DNA of 64,000 nt, taken from assembly GCA_025618425.1 (NCBI GenBank), contig CM046836.1, forward strand, positions 23,616,756 through 23,680,755, written 5' to 3'. Under the pieces are notes generated by a model, which saw only the letters and a list, made by a program, of their open reading frames with translations, searched no databases and was not told the DNA's origin. Shown here piece after piece: positions 36,273 through 46,980 of this stretch. How positions within the stretch are numbered: position 1 is the stretch's first letter; every line of letters starts with the position of its first letter. The DNA comes from Heliocidaris tuberculata (taxonomy: Eukaryota; Echinodermata; Echinoidea; Camarodonta; Echinometridae). The position numbers and the translations under genes are program-made.

Positions 36273-36380
36273 TCCAGTATCAGCAGTTGACAGACCCTGC
36301 GATGAGGTTTGTGTTTGAATTCCCAAATATTGCACAATTTCCATTATATTTCAGTTGAATAAAAACCCGACCCCCCCCTT

Positions 36381-36381
36381 C

Positions 36382-36417
<36 letters not shown>
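36381..36417 (+). repeat. (CA)n microsatellite
   Basis: Uninterrupted CA repeats following a poly-C. Confidence 0.9.
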
Positions 36418-36418
<1 letters not shown>

Positions 36419-36949
36419 TTTGGGTTTCGATCACTGAAAATTTACTTAAAGGTAATGTAATCTACATGACTATAGGTTGTACTTGGATTTTTTACTTTGA
36501 TTCTTCAAAATGATTTTGTTTTATATATGAAATGATATGTGTGAAATCATATTTTCCACTAATTGATGCTCAAAAGATTGTTAATCTTTGGTAGGAATGT
36601 TATTTGTAACATCAGCATTAGTAATTAAAATTCATTTTTTATATAATGATTTTTTTTTTAAAATTTCTTATGTATTTCTGTTTTTTTTTTTCAATAATAA
36701 TAATAATGAACCATTCTTTTATAGCGCATATCACAAAAAATGAATTTATTTAATTCATTTTAAAGCTTATACATGTATATACATATATCATTGGCAGGGC
36801 TTATTAAATCATACATATCCTTGTCTTGTTTTGTATTCAAAATTAAAGAAAACATGATATAAAGATGAAAAGAAGAGGAAGAAGAAGAAGAAGAAACATT
36901 GTTTACTAAGTTTCCACTGGATATGCATGTTCATGTATTCCTTTTCAAC

Positions 36950-37260
36950 TGTTGACAGGGTTTATTGTAGCATGCATTATTCTTGCCTTATTATTATTAT
37001 TTTGGATTAAATTTGTTAAAAGTTAACTGAACATCTTGAATTTTCTGCCACCTAGGAGAACCCACAAAGGGGATGCAGTATTATTAGTATGGTGATTGAA
37101 AATGAAATGTTGACAGGGTTTATTGTAGCAAGCATTATTGTTTTTGTTGTATTAAAATTGTTGAAAGTTAACTGAATGTCTTGGATTTTCTTCCACCTAG
37201 GAGTACCAGCAAAGAGGATGCAGTGTTATCAGTATGGTGATTGACAGTGAAAGGCCTATA
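36950..37260 (+). repeat. ~157-bp tandem duplication with acceptor-like sites
   Basis: Two diverged units share TTGACAGGGTTTATTGTAGC, AAAGTTAACTGAA and CCACCTAGGAG. Each has a CCACCTAG acceptor followed by a short open frame (ENPQRGCSIISMV or EYQQRGCSVISMV), which looks like a duplicated terminal exon. Confidence 0.7.
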
Positions 37261-37504
37261 GAATGGTGAACTCACAAAACACAAGTCCATCACTTGGTCT
37301 TCCATGTGTAAAATATTAACACACATATTTCAAAAGAAATAATTCCTTCTTAGATTGTAATTCCAGAGATGGATAATTTCAAAGACCCATATTTCAAGAA
37401 TAGTGCATATATATAGCACAAAGAGTATGGATTTTACAGCAGACAACACTTCTATATGCTTTTCATTGAGTGATTCTTATGCTGTGTGGTTTGTATTTTT
37501 TCCA

Positions 37505-38215
37505 CAGGGTGGCTGGGAGTTGACTCTGTGGTTGAGCTCACTATATGGAAGTGTTCACTGTGTGATTGATACCACAGAGTACATGCTTAAAATCTCACTT
37601 TGTGAAATTACCACAGTGTGGTAAAAGTGCACTATGTGAAAGGTACCAAAGTGTGACAGAGAGTTCACTCTGTGAAAGATACCACAGTATGGCTGAGAGT
37701 TCACTGTGTGAGATAGTACACCGTGAAAGATTCCACAATATGGCTGAGAGTTCACTGTGTGAGATAGTTCACTGTGTGAAAGATACCGGAGTATGGCTGA
37801 GAGTTCACTGTGTGAGATAGTACACTGTGTGTGTGAGACATCAGTGGTCAAATTTCACTGTGTGAATTGATGGCTGAGAGGTCACTGTGTGAGAGGATCC
37901 ACAGTGTGGACACACTGTGGTTCACATAGTGTTAACAGTGTGGACGACAGTGAGTGACCACACTGTTAATAACACTGTGAGCCACGGGGTGAACACACTG
38001 TGGGCTAGAGTGTGGTTCATAGGGTGTTCACAGTGTGAACTATGAAACTGACCACACTGTGATCATACTGTGAGTCACAGTGTGGACACACTGTGGACCA
38101 CTGAGTGAAAAAGTGTTCCAATTTATCGCAGTGGAATGACTATGTGAAAACAGTGTGACCACACTGTGGTTCACACTGTGTTTCACGCTGTGGTGACTGT
38201 GTGCTCTTTCCGGCA
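37505..38215. repeat. Right subterminal CACAGTGTG array
   Basis: Same 9-bp motif family as 30090-30990, in mixed orientation. Between 37560 and 37840 the unit is TTCACTGTGTGAGATAGT-like with about 55-70 bp spacing. Confidence 0.85.
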
Positions 38216-38218
38216 GGG

Positions 38219-39216
38219 GTATTTCAAATATTTCAAATATTAATACTGTCTACCAGTGACAACAAAAGCGGGGTGGCAGATTTTTCCTACTATCAAAGGA
38301 CTGGGCGGAAAGAGGTATAATGAATAATTTTCTAGTGATGTGAAATGCAAGGTTTAAAAACACAATAATCTTAATTTTCTTGCTTGCAATAATCTGTTCT
38401 GTCCCTTCGGAGGGGCCTCTCGCAAGACAAGAAAAACGATTTTAATGTTATAAACAATGTAAAAAAAGCTTTATTTTGCCAACGTTTGCTCTAATTTAAA
38501 ATGTCTCTACATTCCCTATTTTCTCTCGGTCACTACACTCCCAGTCACATCAATGGCAACAGTGATTATTTGACTTTACAATATCTCTTCTATTACAAGG
38601 CCCCGAAGCGCATGGGTGTGGCAGGTGCTTCTCTGTGCCTAAAAAGAATGAAAAATGTGAAATTTTTTATGTGCTCTAAAATACGTAGTTTCAACATTGA
38701 ATAATCTAATTTTCTAAATCGATAGCTACGATGCCTCGCATTTCAATAAATGCAGTGTTTATTAACACTGTATGTCTGGGGCAGGGCCCAGAGGCTTTCC
38801 TTGTTTGGTTCCCAACCCATCGCAAGATTATTATCTATATAATTATACATAATAATATATAACTATATTTTAATGTTATGTAAGTCACAATTCTAAGTAA
38901 ACTGTGACCTGCCTGTGTGTGTGTGTGTAAAGTTTCTCTTGAATGCACATTTCAATATCGTGAAAGCAACTATTTTTCGCTCGGTCTCTACGCCCCCTCA
39001 CCAATTAATAATCCTATGATTTAAGAAGAAGAAAAAAAGGAATATATTACTGCACAAATTTTGTTCTATTAAAACTGTTCCGTCTTAAGAAAAGAAAAAA
39101 AAAAGTTGAATGATTCTGTAATATTCTTTAAAACATTCTCTAGGTGGATGTGTTCCAATATTCTCCTATAAAGGATGTTTAGCATGAATAGCCCCATATG
39201 CGTACGAGGCGGGGCT
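38219..39216. other. Right part of the 9.85-kb block
   Basis: 38219-38425 and 38660-38735 match 62920-63180 inverted; 38425-38660 is absent there and may be a small insertion. The rest has no recognised feature. Confidence 0.5.
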
Positions 39217-39869
39217 GCAGCGCCCCCGCATTTTTATAATAAATAATTTTGCAAGGTTCCCGAATATCCTCATATTTTGGTAGCGAGTCGCCTGAATATC
39301 CTCATATTCGGGCAGCGAGGTGCCGGTATACCAAAAAGTGTTTAAAATTTTGTACACAAAATGTAGATACAAAATAACCCTATTTCAGGTGTAAGGAGGG
39401 ATATTGAAAAACAATAGATGATTACAGTGCTTCAATTATTCCATTTTTTAAATGCAAAATTCGAAACCTCGCGTGAAAATATATCGGAATATGGAAGAAA
39501 AGGAGGCGCGGGGATGTGCTTGCATGGTCGGGAGGGGGGGGGGGGGGGTAGGGCTGTAAGCAGGTAGCTAGCGTGTGACATGGGGCACCTCAGAGTGTTT
39601 GCCCCCTCCCCCCCCCCCCCCCCCCGCCCCTCAAGGAAAAAAAAATTAAAGCACCCTTACTTTTGCGCGCCTGTTTACGACTACTAGTATTTCAAACATA
39701 ATAATCACGGTAACGACATAGGCTGTACTTATTGTCTATATTTTACGCACACTTTCGAACCAGTGTATAAAAAAGAAGGACATTATAAGTCGTTTTGAAT
39801 GACATTAATCATTATTCTATTTGCTCATGTCTTTGACTGTAGGGATAATGATCATTAGACAATCATATG

Positions 39870-39996
39870 CAGGGGCGGATCCAGGATTTCGTATAAGGGG
39901 GGGCACACAAATGCAGGATTGTCAACTTTGGGAAACTGCTTGGAGGAAGACCCATATTTTTTTGGTCTCTCGCCAGCCCTCCAAAAGTCGCTCAGT

Positions 39997-40042
<46 letters not shown>

Positions 40043-40288
40043 GCAAAAAAAACATTTTCGCCAGCCCTCCAAATGTCGCTCAGTGGGGGGGGGGGGGGTT
40101 CTGGGATCCAGTCCCCCCCATAATTCTCTGACAAGCAACAAAAAAAAAAAAAAAAAAAAAAGGTTTTCTGCTCGAAAAGGGGGGGGGGGGCACAATCGCA
40201 AATACGGGGTGCACATTGCATTGTTTTCCCTCAAAAGGGGGGGGGGCACGGGCCGGGATTGCCCCCCCCCCCCTTGGATCCGCCACTG
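39870..40288. mobile_element. hAT-like MITE with giant poly-G tracts
   Basis: The ends are CAGGGGCGGATCCAGG and TTGGATCCGCCACTG, with ATATG on both sides. The right arm near 41023 lacks it, giving the empty site. It includes an uninterrupted run of 45 G at 39997-40041 and several more G runs. Confidence 0.8.
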
Positions 40289-40301
40289 ATATGGCAATTA
40301 C

Positions 40302-40334
40302 ATGCCCAAGAATCATTAAATGATTCTTGGGCAT
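40302..40334. repeat. 16-bp-arm palindrome beside the MITE
   Basis: ATGCCCAAGAATCATT and its complement with a single central base. The partner arm near 41005 has only one half, so the palindrome is new to the left arm. Confidence 0.75.
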
Positions 40335-40719
40335 ACATTTGACTTTCTTTCTCCAGCTCTCTTTTTGTGCTAAGGCACTGTACTAAAAATGGGAGGTAGA
40401 TGACCATGACTATGAATTCCAAATTACATCTTTCTTTCATTTTTCCTATACGACTAACTTTACCTATAGAAAATTCATGAGGGGGCATCGAATGTTATCT
40501 CTCAGCTAATATTTAGTATATTTTTCACAGGTACAGACATATTGATTTCATCTATTTTTACCGGGTTCTTGTTACTGCGCACAATTGCGAACCCATTATT
40601 AAGCATTGTGTTTAATGTGCGTATCCATTGTCTTAACTGCGCGCAATACTCTCCCGGTGTTGTGATGACGTAACACAACCAGCCAGGATGCGCAGCTGAG
40701 GTGCGCACAAACATAACTG

Positions 40720-41545
40720 ATAATGGGTTCGCAAGTGTGCGCAGTGACAAGAACCCGGTGAAAATAGATGAAATCAATAATTCTGTACCTGAGAAAAATA
40801 TATATACCAAATATTAACTAGCTTGAGCTGAAAGATAACATTCGATGCCCCCTCATGCACTTTCTATAGGCAAAGTTAGTCGTATAGGAAAAATGAAAGG
40901 TAGATGTAATTTGGAATTCATAGTCATGGTCATCTACCTCCCATTTTAGTACAATTCCTTAGCACAAAAAGAGAGCTGGAGAAAGAAAGTCAAATATATG
41001 CCCAAGAATCATTTTTCTATGCCATATATGATTGTCTAATGATCATTATCCCTACAGTCAAAGACATGAGCAAATAGAATAATGAATAAAATGTCACTCA
41101 AAACGACTTACAATTTCCTTCTATTTTATACACTGGTTCGAATGTGTGCGTAAAATATAGACAACTATAGCTCATGTCGTTACCGTGATTATTATGTTTG
41201 AAATACTAGTCGTGAACAGGTGCGCAAAAGTAAGGGTGCCTTACTTTTTTTTTTCCTGGGGAGGGGGGAGGGGGCAAACACTCTGAGGTGCCCCACCTCA
41301 CAAGAATATGGGTCCACTTCGCACGCTTGCTACCTGCTTACAGCCCTACCCCCCCGACCATGCAAGCACATTCCCGCAATAGGGTTATTTTGTTTCTATA
41401 TTTTGTGTACAAAATTTTAAACACTTTTTGGTATACCGGCACCTCGCTGCCCGAATATGAGGATATTCAGGCGACTCGCTACCAAAATATGAGGATTTTC
41501 GGGAACCTAGCAAAATTATTTATTATAAAAATGCGGGGGGGGGGG
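40720..41545. repeat. Inner part of the right arm of the TTAA element
   Basis: Reverse complement of 39217-40599 without its MITE. It ends at poly-G 41536-41549, where the right array begins. Confidence 0.85.
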
Positions 41546-42650
41546 GGGGCGCTGGTAGCACAAAAACCAGTACATGGACCCCCTTTTTTCAAACTCTCTC
41601 CTCCTTCGGTAAAATGACATGGATTTTGAATGTACAGGAGAGTTATTTTGAAACCCATCCCATTCCTAGACAGGTTCCCAGCCAGCCATGCGCACTTTTT
41701 GCGAGTTTTGCGAGTTTTTGACTTTTTCCGCCACCTGAGGGCGCTGATAGCACAAAAACGAGTGCATGGACCCCCATTTTTAAAACTTTCTCCTTTTGCA
41801 GTATATATTTCTCTACAAATCTGGAAAAATTTACGAATCTGGCATGGATTTTGAATGTACAGTAGAGTTTTTTTGCACCTATCCCATTCCCAGACAGGTT
41901 CCCAGCCAGCCATGCGCACTTTTTGCGAGTTTTGCGAGTTTTTGACTTTTTCCGCCACCTGAGGGCGCTGATAGCACAAAAACGAGAGCATGGACCCCAA
42001 TTTTTAAAACTTTCTCCTTTTGCAGTATATAATTCTCTACAAATCTGGAAAAATTGACGAATCTGGCATGGATTTTGAATGTACAGTAGAGTTTTTTGCA
42101 TCTATCCCATTCCCAGACAGGTTCCCAGCCAGCCATGCGCACTTTTTGCGAGTTTTGCGAGTTTTTTTTACTTTTCCCGCCACCTGAGGGCGCTGATAGC
42201 ACAAAAACGAGTGCATGGACCCCAATTTTTAAAACTTTCTCTTTTTGCAGTATATAATTCTCTACAAATCTGGAAAAATTTACGAATCTGGCAAGGATTT
42301 TGAATGTACAGTAGAGTTTTTTTGCACCTATCCCATTCCCAGACAGGTTCCCAGCCAGCCACGCGCAGTTTTTGCGAGTTTTGCGAGTTTTTGACTTTTT
42401 CCCCCACCTGAGGGCCCTGCTAGCACAAAAACGAGAGCATGGACCCCCATTTTTCTCCTTCTGCAGTATATAATTCTCTACAAATATGGAAAAAAATTAA
42501 TACGAATCTGACATGGATTTTGAATGTACAGTATAGTTTTTTCGAACCCACCCCATTCCTAGACAGGTTCTCAGCCAGTTCTTACGAGTTTTGCGAGTTT
42601 TTGACCTTTTCCGCCAACTGAGGGCGCTGCTAGCATAAAAACGAGTGCAT
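41545..42650 (-). repeat. Right tandem array, ~220-bp units
   Basis: Five units plus a partial, inverted relative to 27561-29364, with starts near 41550, 41740, 41968, 42190, 42417 and 42628. Units carry CCACCTGAGGGCGCTGATAG and TGCGAGTTTTGCGAGTTTTT. Confidence 0.9.
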
Positions 42651-42977
42651 TGATCCCCATTTTTAAAACTTTCTCCTCCTTCATTAACCTTTTCTCTACA
42701 AATCTGGAAAGTTTGACGAATATGACATGAATTTTGACTGAATAATGGGGATTTGTATATGACTTTCAGAATTCTGAGGCCTATCAATAGCCAAAAACCT
42801 GCGATGACGTCATTCTACCTGACACCCAATCATGGCACAGTTCAGTGTCCCATAGAAAAAAAGTAAGCACATGGACCTATAATTTTCTATGCGTATTTGG
42901 GCTTCTCATGGACCAAAGTAACTGTATGCAAAGTTTGGTGAAAATGACATGGATTTGACTTTAACTGTGGAACGTCC
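42650..42977 (-). repeat. Right terminal inverted repeat of the TTAA element
   Basis: Reverse complement of 22689-23015, followed by TTAA at 42978-42981. Confidence 0.85.
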
Positions 42978-42981
42978 TTAA

Positions 42982-43150
42982 ACCCCCTCCTGGGTTTTTT
43001 AAGCGTAAGTGCGCACTGAATCCAATCCAATCATATATTTTCTTTGAGCGCGCGCACGGGCAATGTGCGCTTATTTACGCTTATTTTAGTACGCTTACGG
43101 AGGTTTAAACCTTGCCATGGTTTAAACCTCCTTTGTGAATTCGGACCAAG
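42982..43150. mobile_element. MITE remnant flanking the TTAA element
   Basis: GGAGGTTTAAACC and GGTTTAAACCTCC lie inverted around 43113, and TTTGTGAATTCGG (43133-43145) resembles the left flank of the TTAA element at 22661-22678 in inverse. Probably the host element split by the big insertion. Confidence 0.4.
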
Positions 43151-44003
43151 ATATTTTAGAACGATTGGGAAAACTCTATAATTAATTGAAAATAATAATC
43201 TCGAGATCACAATCAAGCGAGGACGAATAGCCGTGCTCTCACGAGGCATGTTTTCGAATGCGTCTCTGTTGGTTGTTGTTTTTTAATGTTTCACACATTT
43301 TGGCCCTTTGAAACTTCTCTTTCCTTTGTTATCTTTTTCCTCTTTAAAAAGTTACCCTTTTCTATCGTCCCAGTTTTAGGACGAAGAAAAAGATATTAAT
43401 CTGATGGTATGAGAACTACTAGTGAAGTCAGTGGCGTACCGTGGCTCCAGCTAATGAGGGGGCATTAGCGTCATTGCGAGGGGCACCGTTTTCTCTGGAT
43501 AGATGAAATACATATTGAGCAGGCCATCGATTAGGGTGTGGGTGTGGGAGGAGGTGCTGTCATCTTATTTCCATATTCGCTTTCCCGTTTTTCCTCTCTT
43601 TCACCAAGTGCATTGTCTGGGGCACTGGGGCACAATGAGGGAAGAAGAATGTGAGTAGGAGACTTTGAGACTGACCCCTTCTGCAATCCTCCCTGTCTTC
43701 GATTTGCCTGGAACTCCTCAATGTTAATCAATCTAGTAGGATCCCCCTACAAACACACGGTCACATACACACACACACACACACACCCACGCACACCCCA
43801 CTGTGTATTTCCGAGAACAAGTATTGTTCCTCTCTTGTTCCTCTGTCCTCGGACAGTCGACGGAATATTAAAAGGCACAAATTCATTGCTCGACTTTCGA
43901 GGACTATTGTCAGGCTTCCGAGGACCATCGTTCTCATGAATTTTCTTTTGTCCTCTGTCCGAAAGTAACCTCGGACATACGGCAATACAGGATTGCAATA
44001 GCG

Positions 44004-44048
<45 letters not shown>

Positions 44049-44607
44049 AAGATACCAGATCGCCTCTCACATCACGAGATTTATGCAATCACCACCAAAG
44101 ACAACAGCACAGAAACACATTTCTTTGTTTAAAGAAAATAAATGCGATTCAAGATATATATAGTTGAAAATATCACGAGGACTGTACCATCAGCGGATGT
44201 AAGGGACAACCCCCCCACCCCCCCCCCCCCCCCCCCCCCGATTGTGGCAGAAAGAGATTGTCACAAGGCGGGGAATCGAGCCGAACCTTGTGGCTGGTAT
44301 CTTTTACTCTTGTTGGTACTGCCACTAAAGACTTTGGTAATCTTGCAAACAGAAGACTAATTCACACAAATGATTAGGTTTTATTAATGTAAAGTATTCT
44401 AAAACAAGGGTTACAAAAGAATGTATGAACAAAATACAAAAATATGAGACTCAACAGAAGTTACAGAAAATTCAATGATCGACATCGATCCTTAAGCTAT
44501 TTCTTAAGTTCGTGTATTCTTCCTTGCTTGGAGAGTCCTGACTTATCTGTCTGACGTCAGCTCCTGTTTCTCGATGAACTTGGACCAATGGTTCCGTCCT
44601 GTCCCTT
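43151..44607. other. No gene; CA microsatellites and an inverted repeat
   Basis: (CA)n lies at 43764-43797 and (GC)n/(CA)n at 44000-44048. CCGAGAACAAGTATTGTTCC, GTCCTCGGACAG and related phrases recur inverted between 43810 and 43990. Poly-C at 44210-44239. Confidence 0.5.
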
Positions 44608-44917
44608 AGTGAGCTTACGAAACGGGACGGGAGAGCAAGCGGACGGGGGAGAGTTAACCGACTGTGACAGTCCTCGGAACTCACCCCGTCTTGTTTTCCA
44701 ATCAAGTTACGAACAAGTGGACGGCGATGCACTGCAGTGTTCGGCTTCCCTTCCCCACTTTAGACCGGACGCTATTTCGCGCGAGAACCATCCTGAAATC
44801 AATCAGGACGGAGAGATACTCCGAGTCGCGCATGCGCACATCGATTTTTCGCTTGACTCCCCCGTCTTCAAAGCCTCCCGTCCTGAAATCATAAGCTCGC
44901 TTAATGTAAGAGCTACG
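44608..44917. mobile_element. Half copy of a GAGCTTACGAAACGGGACGG MITE
   Basis: Matches the left half of the complete element at 59952-60418 (GAGCTTACGAAAC, GTTAACCGAC, GACGGCGATGCA-like, CATGCGCACATCGATTTTTC). The ORFs inside are repeat readings. GC-richer than its surroundings. Confidence 0.65.
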
Positions 44918-45012
44918 GAATAAGGTAACAAATTTTTCCCGAAGCAGGTGTCACCTCCCCCACCCCATACTTATCGTTGTTGCTACTTCATTTCGAGTAG
45001 TTAATTTTCATT

Positions 45013-46762
45013 AGGTGGTCTGTCAACAGACCACCTATTAATTTCGTCAGAATTTTATTATTATTCAACTTTTATTTTTCTCCCACTTTCTTGTGTACAT
45101 GATTCCTCAAAATCGGCCCAGTCAATTTTTATCAAAATTTCGAGAATCATCAGGTCCTATAAGATCAAGCTCGGGCATCTTTTTCAAAGTCATCAGGTCA
45201 TCGTGACGTCATCCAGGCGCCATTTTGTGAAATCACATTATCGATCATATCTTCATAACCAGTCATCAAAAATAAACCATGTTTGATACACATAAACTTT
45301 AAGTCAAGGGTCAACATAAAATGTCATCAAAATTTGCGCGCGCATCATGACGCGCACGTACGCGCGCGTCAAAATTTTAAAATGCTCAAAATCACTTTTT
45401 AATCAAAGGAGAGTACGGTTCAGGACATTCTAGGCATTTCAAAATTTTCCGTCCGTGCGCGTCCGCGCGCGCGTTATGCACGCGCGCAGCGCGTACAGAA
45501 CGTAAAAACGTCGTTTTTTTGCATGGTTTGTATTCCTTACACTATTCTTGACAATTTCCAACTATTTACAGTCATTCACGACCTTCCATGATGCCACACG
45601 CGCGCGTCAAACTTTCAAATTCGTGCGCGCGTCAATGGGCAATATAATGTAAAAAGTGGTAAAAACATGCCTATCTAGATTCCGCCATGGCTCGTCAGAA
45701 TGAACCGGTACCCCCAAATTTTATTACACATTCTGAAAGCCTATGAGTTGTAAATTTCGATTCATGCAAAATTTTGGCCGATCGGATTTTGTGACGTCAT
45801 CATATTTGCCTATGAACTCAAAAATTCGATTCTGAAAAAATGACGTCATAATTTTTGTATTCATTTGACAATTTTTCAGTAATAGGTTGTCGATTTTCTT
45901 TCAAATTTTGATATGTTGTAGCTGAGACAATTCTCTACAAGATCAGTTCCACGATTTTTCATTTTGACAAAGGCATTATGGCGTATTTTTGCGATTAAAG
46001 GAGGCATGTCAATTTTTCACATTTTGCGTGTATTCTCTATGGGAGATGACTTTTTCTCCAATCTTGATTCTACATTCCCGTCTTCGTTGAGCAGTATCTC
46101 TGTAATTTTGCCTCGTCCATCACATTTCGACCAAATATCATGCACACCAAAAATCAGATTCATAGCTCAATTCGTTTTTTTTTTGTTTTTTTTTTTTTTT
46201 TTTTGTGTAGACGTCGTTTTCTTGTCCATCTTTTCCTTAATTTCTCGTCCATCCTGCCTTCAAGAACAAAACCAATGGTGGAAACTTATAGGAAATGCAT
46301 GTCCATTTTACTTCCAACTCAAAGATTCGTTAAAAATCTCCCATTTTTTCACCCAATGCCAGATGAAAAAACGGAAAATCTCATACTAATTAACCGAAAA
46401 CCACCCAACACCACCTTTTTTTTGCGGGGCTGATTACTTAAAAAGGGAATCTTGAATCTTTATGAAAGTTGGCACAGACATGAGTGTTGGTAGGACAATT
46501 ATGCTGTGAAAATAACAAGGTCATGATGTAATTATAACTTTATCCAGGTGCCATTTTCTGAAAATCAACTTATTGTCATGTATGGTCATGTATGTTCATA
46601 ACGAAATTTCATTTCTCTTTCATATTTCGGATGGTCAATTTCACTGTCATCACATATATATGACCATCTTATCATTGTCGTCGACCCTATCATGATCACT
46701 ATCTTGCCCAATCATCATCATATCTTACATAAGAATTTACCAGTTCAAGACAGACCACCTAA
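45013..46762. mobile_element. ~1.75-kb element with AGGTGGTCTGTC ends
   Basis: ATTAGGTGGTCTGTC at the left and GACAGACCACCTAAT at the right are inverted. The left end is also a perfect hairpin (TAGGTGGTCTGT and ACAGACCACCTA around CA). It separates sequence that is contiguous beyond the stop codon in copy 1 (985-1021). Interior has CG-rich CGCGCGCGTC runs (45340-45640) and no coding region. Confidence 0.65.
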
Positions 46763-46780
46763 TTCGTCTTCAGTGACGAA

Positions 46781-46980
46781 TTAAATTTCTAGTTTATTTC
46801 TGATAACCTTCCGCTGCGCAACCAGAGTAACTACAAGACTAGCGCCCAAGGCACAAATGGGATTACCATCGGCTCGTTTAGGTGTGACGTCACGCAACCA
46901 TTGACGGACGTCATCCACGCATTCTTCCCGGAGATCTTCTGGAACTTCATTAACGTGCCTGAGAAGTATTCTGATCATAC
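46781..46980 (-). CDS. Methyltransferase copy 2, terminal exon
   Basis: The acceptor AG is at 46982-46981; two bases complete glycine. Reads GMIRILLRHVNEVPEDLREE, DDVRQWLRDVTPKRADGNP, ending VIRNKLEI and TAA at 46783-46781. Compared with copy 1 the first stop is lost (TAA to CTA), which adds three residues. The AGGTGGTCTGTC element sits immediately downstream, so copy 2 probably has a different 3' untranslated region. Confidence 0.8.

Larger units (their letters stand above)
30078..38218. mobile_element. 8.1-kb element with CACAGTGTG-repeat ends, carrying a gene
   Basis: The termini are CCCTGCCGGAAAGAACACA and, inverted at the right, CCCTGCCGGAAAGAGCACA, continuing as AGTCACCACAG-like sequence. 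GT flanks both ends (30076-30077 and 38219-38220) and occurs once at the related unoccupied site near 63172, so the target duplication is probably 2 bp. Long subterminal arrays of CACAGTGTG/CACACTGTG fill 30090-30990 and 37505-38215. A spliced gene lies inside at 31804-36272. No transposase was recognised; superfamily unknown. Confidence 0.75.
29365..39216. mobile_element. 9.85-kb block inserted in the left arm
   Basis: The block separates the end of the left array from the arm sequence that should follow it, as judged from the uninterrupted right arm near 41545. An 11-bp direct repeat GCAGCGCCCCC flanks it (29354-29364 and 39217-39227). Its outer parts (about 29800-30077 and 38219-38735) match 62920-63430 inverted. 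Most of it is the nested element 30078-38218. The nature of the outer insert (about 1.7 kb without the nested element) is not recognised. Confidence 0.65.
39217..40599. repeat. Inner part of the left arm of the TTAA element
   Basis: Pairs with about 40720-41545. Landmarks include the GCAGCGAGGTGCCGGTATAC region, AGGGATAATGATCATTAGAC and CCGGGTTCTTGTTACTGCGC, each found inverted in the other arm. It contains poly-C at 39610-39625. Confidence 0.85.
22689..42977. mobile_element. 20.3-kb composite fold-back element with TTAA at both ends
   Basis: The termini are GGACGTTCCACAGTTAAAGT and its complement, each preceded or followed by TTAA (22685-22688 and 42978-42981), the target duplication used by Kolobok and piggyBac elements. 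The inverted arms are 22689-23015 with 42650-42977, 27561-29364 with about 41545-42650, and 39217-40599 with about 40720-41545. The centre is near 40660. Three later insertions break the left arm: a LINE at 23016-27555, a 9.85 kb block at 29365-39216 and a MITE at 39870-40288. Without them the element would be about 5.5 kb. No transposase is visible, so it is presumably non-autonomous. Confidence 0.8.

Noticed and set aside
39821..40334. ORFs with polyglycine or polyproline
   Set aside because: They translate G/C homopolymers in a MITE.
44588..44923. 111-residue ORF in GC-rich sequence
   Set aside because: It lies inside a half copy of the 59952-60418 MITE.
46140..46433. ORF with a polyphenylalanine run
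   Set aside because: It crosses a poly-T tract inside the AGGTGGTCTGTC element.
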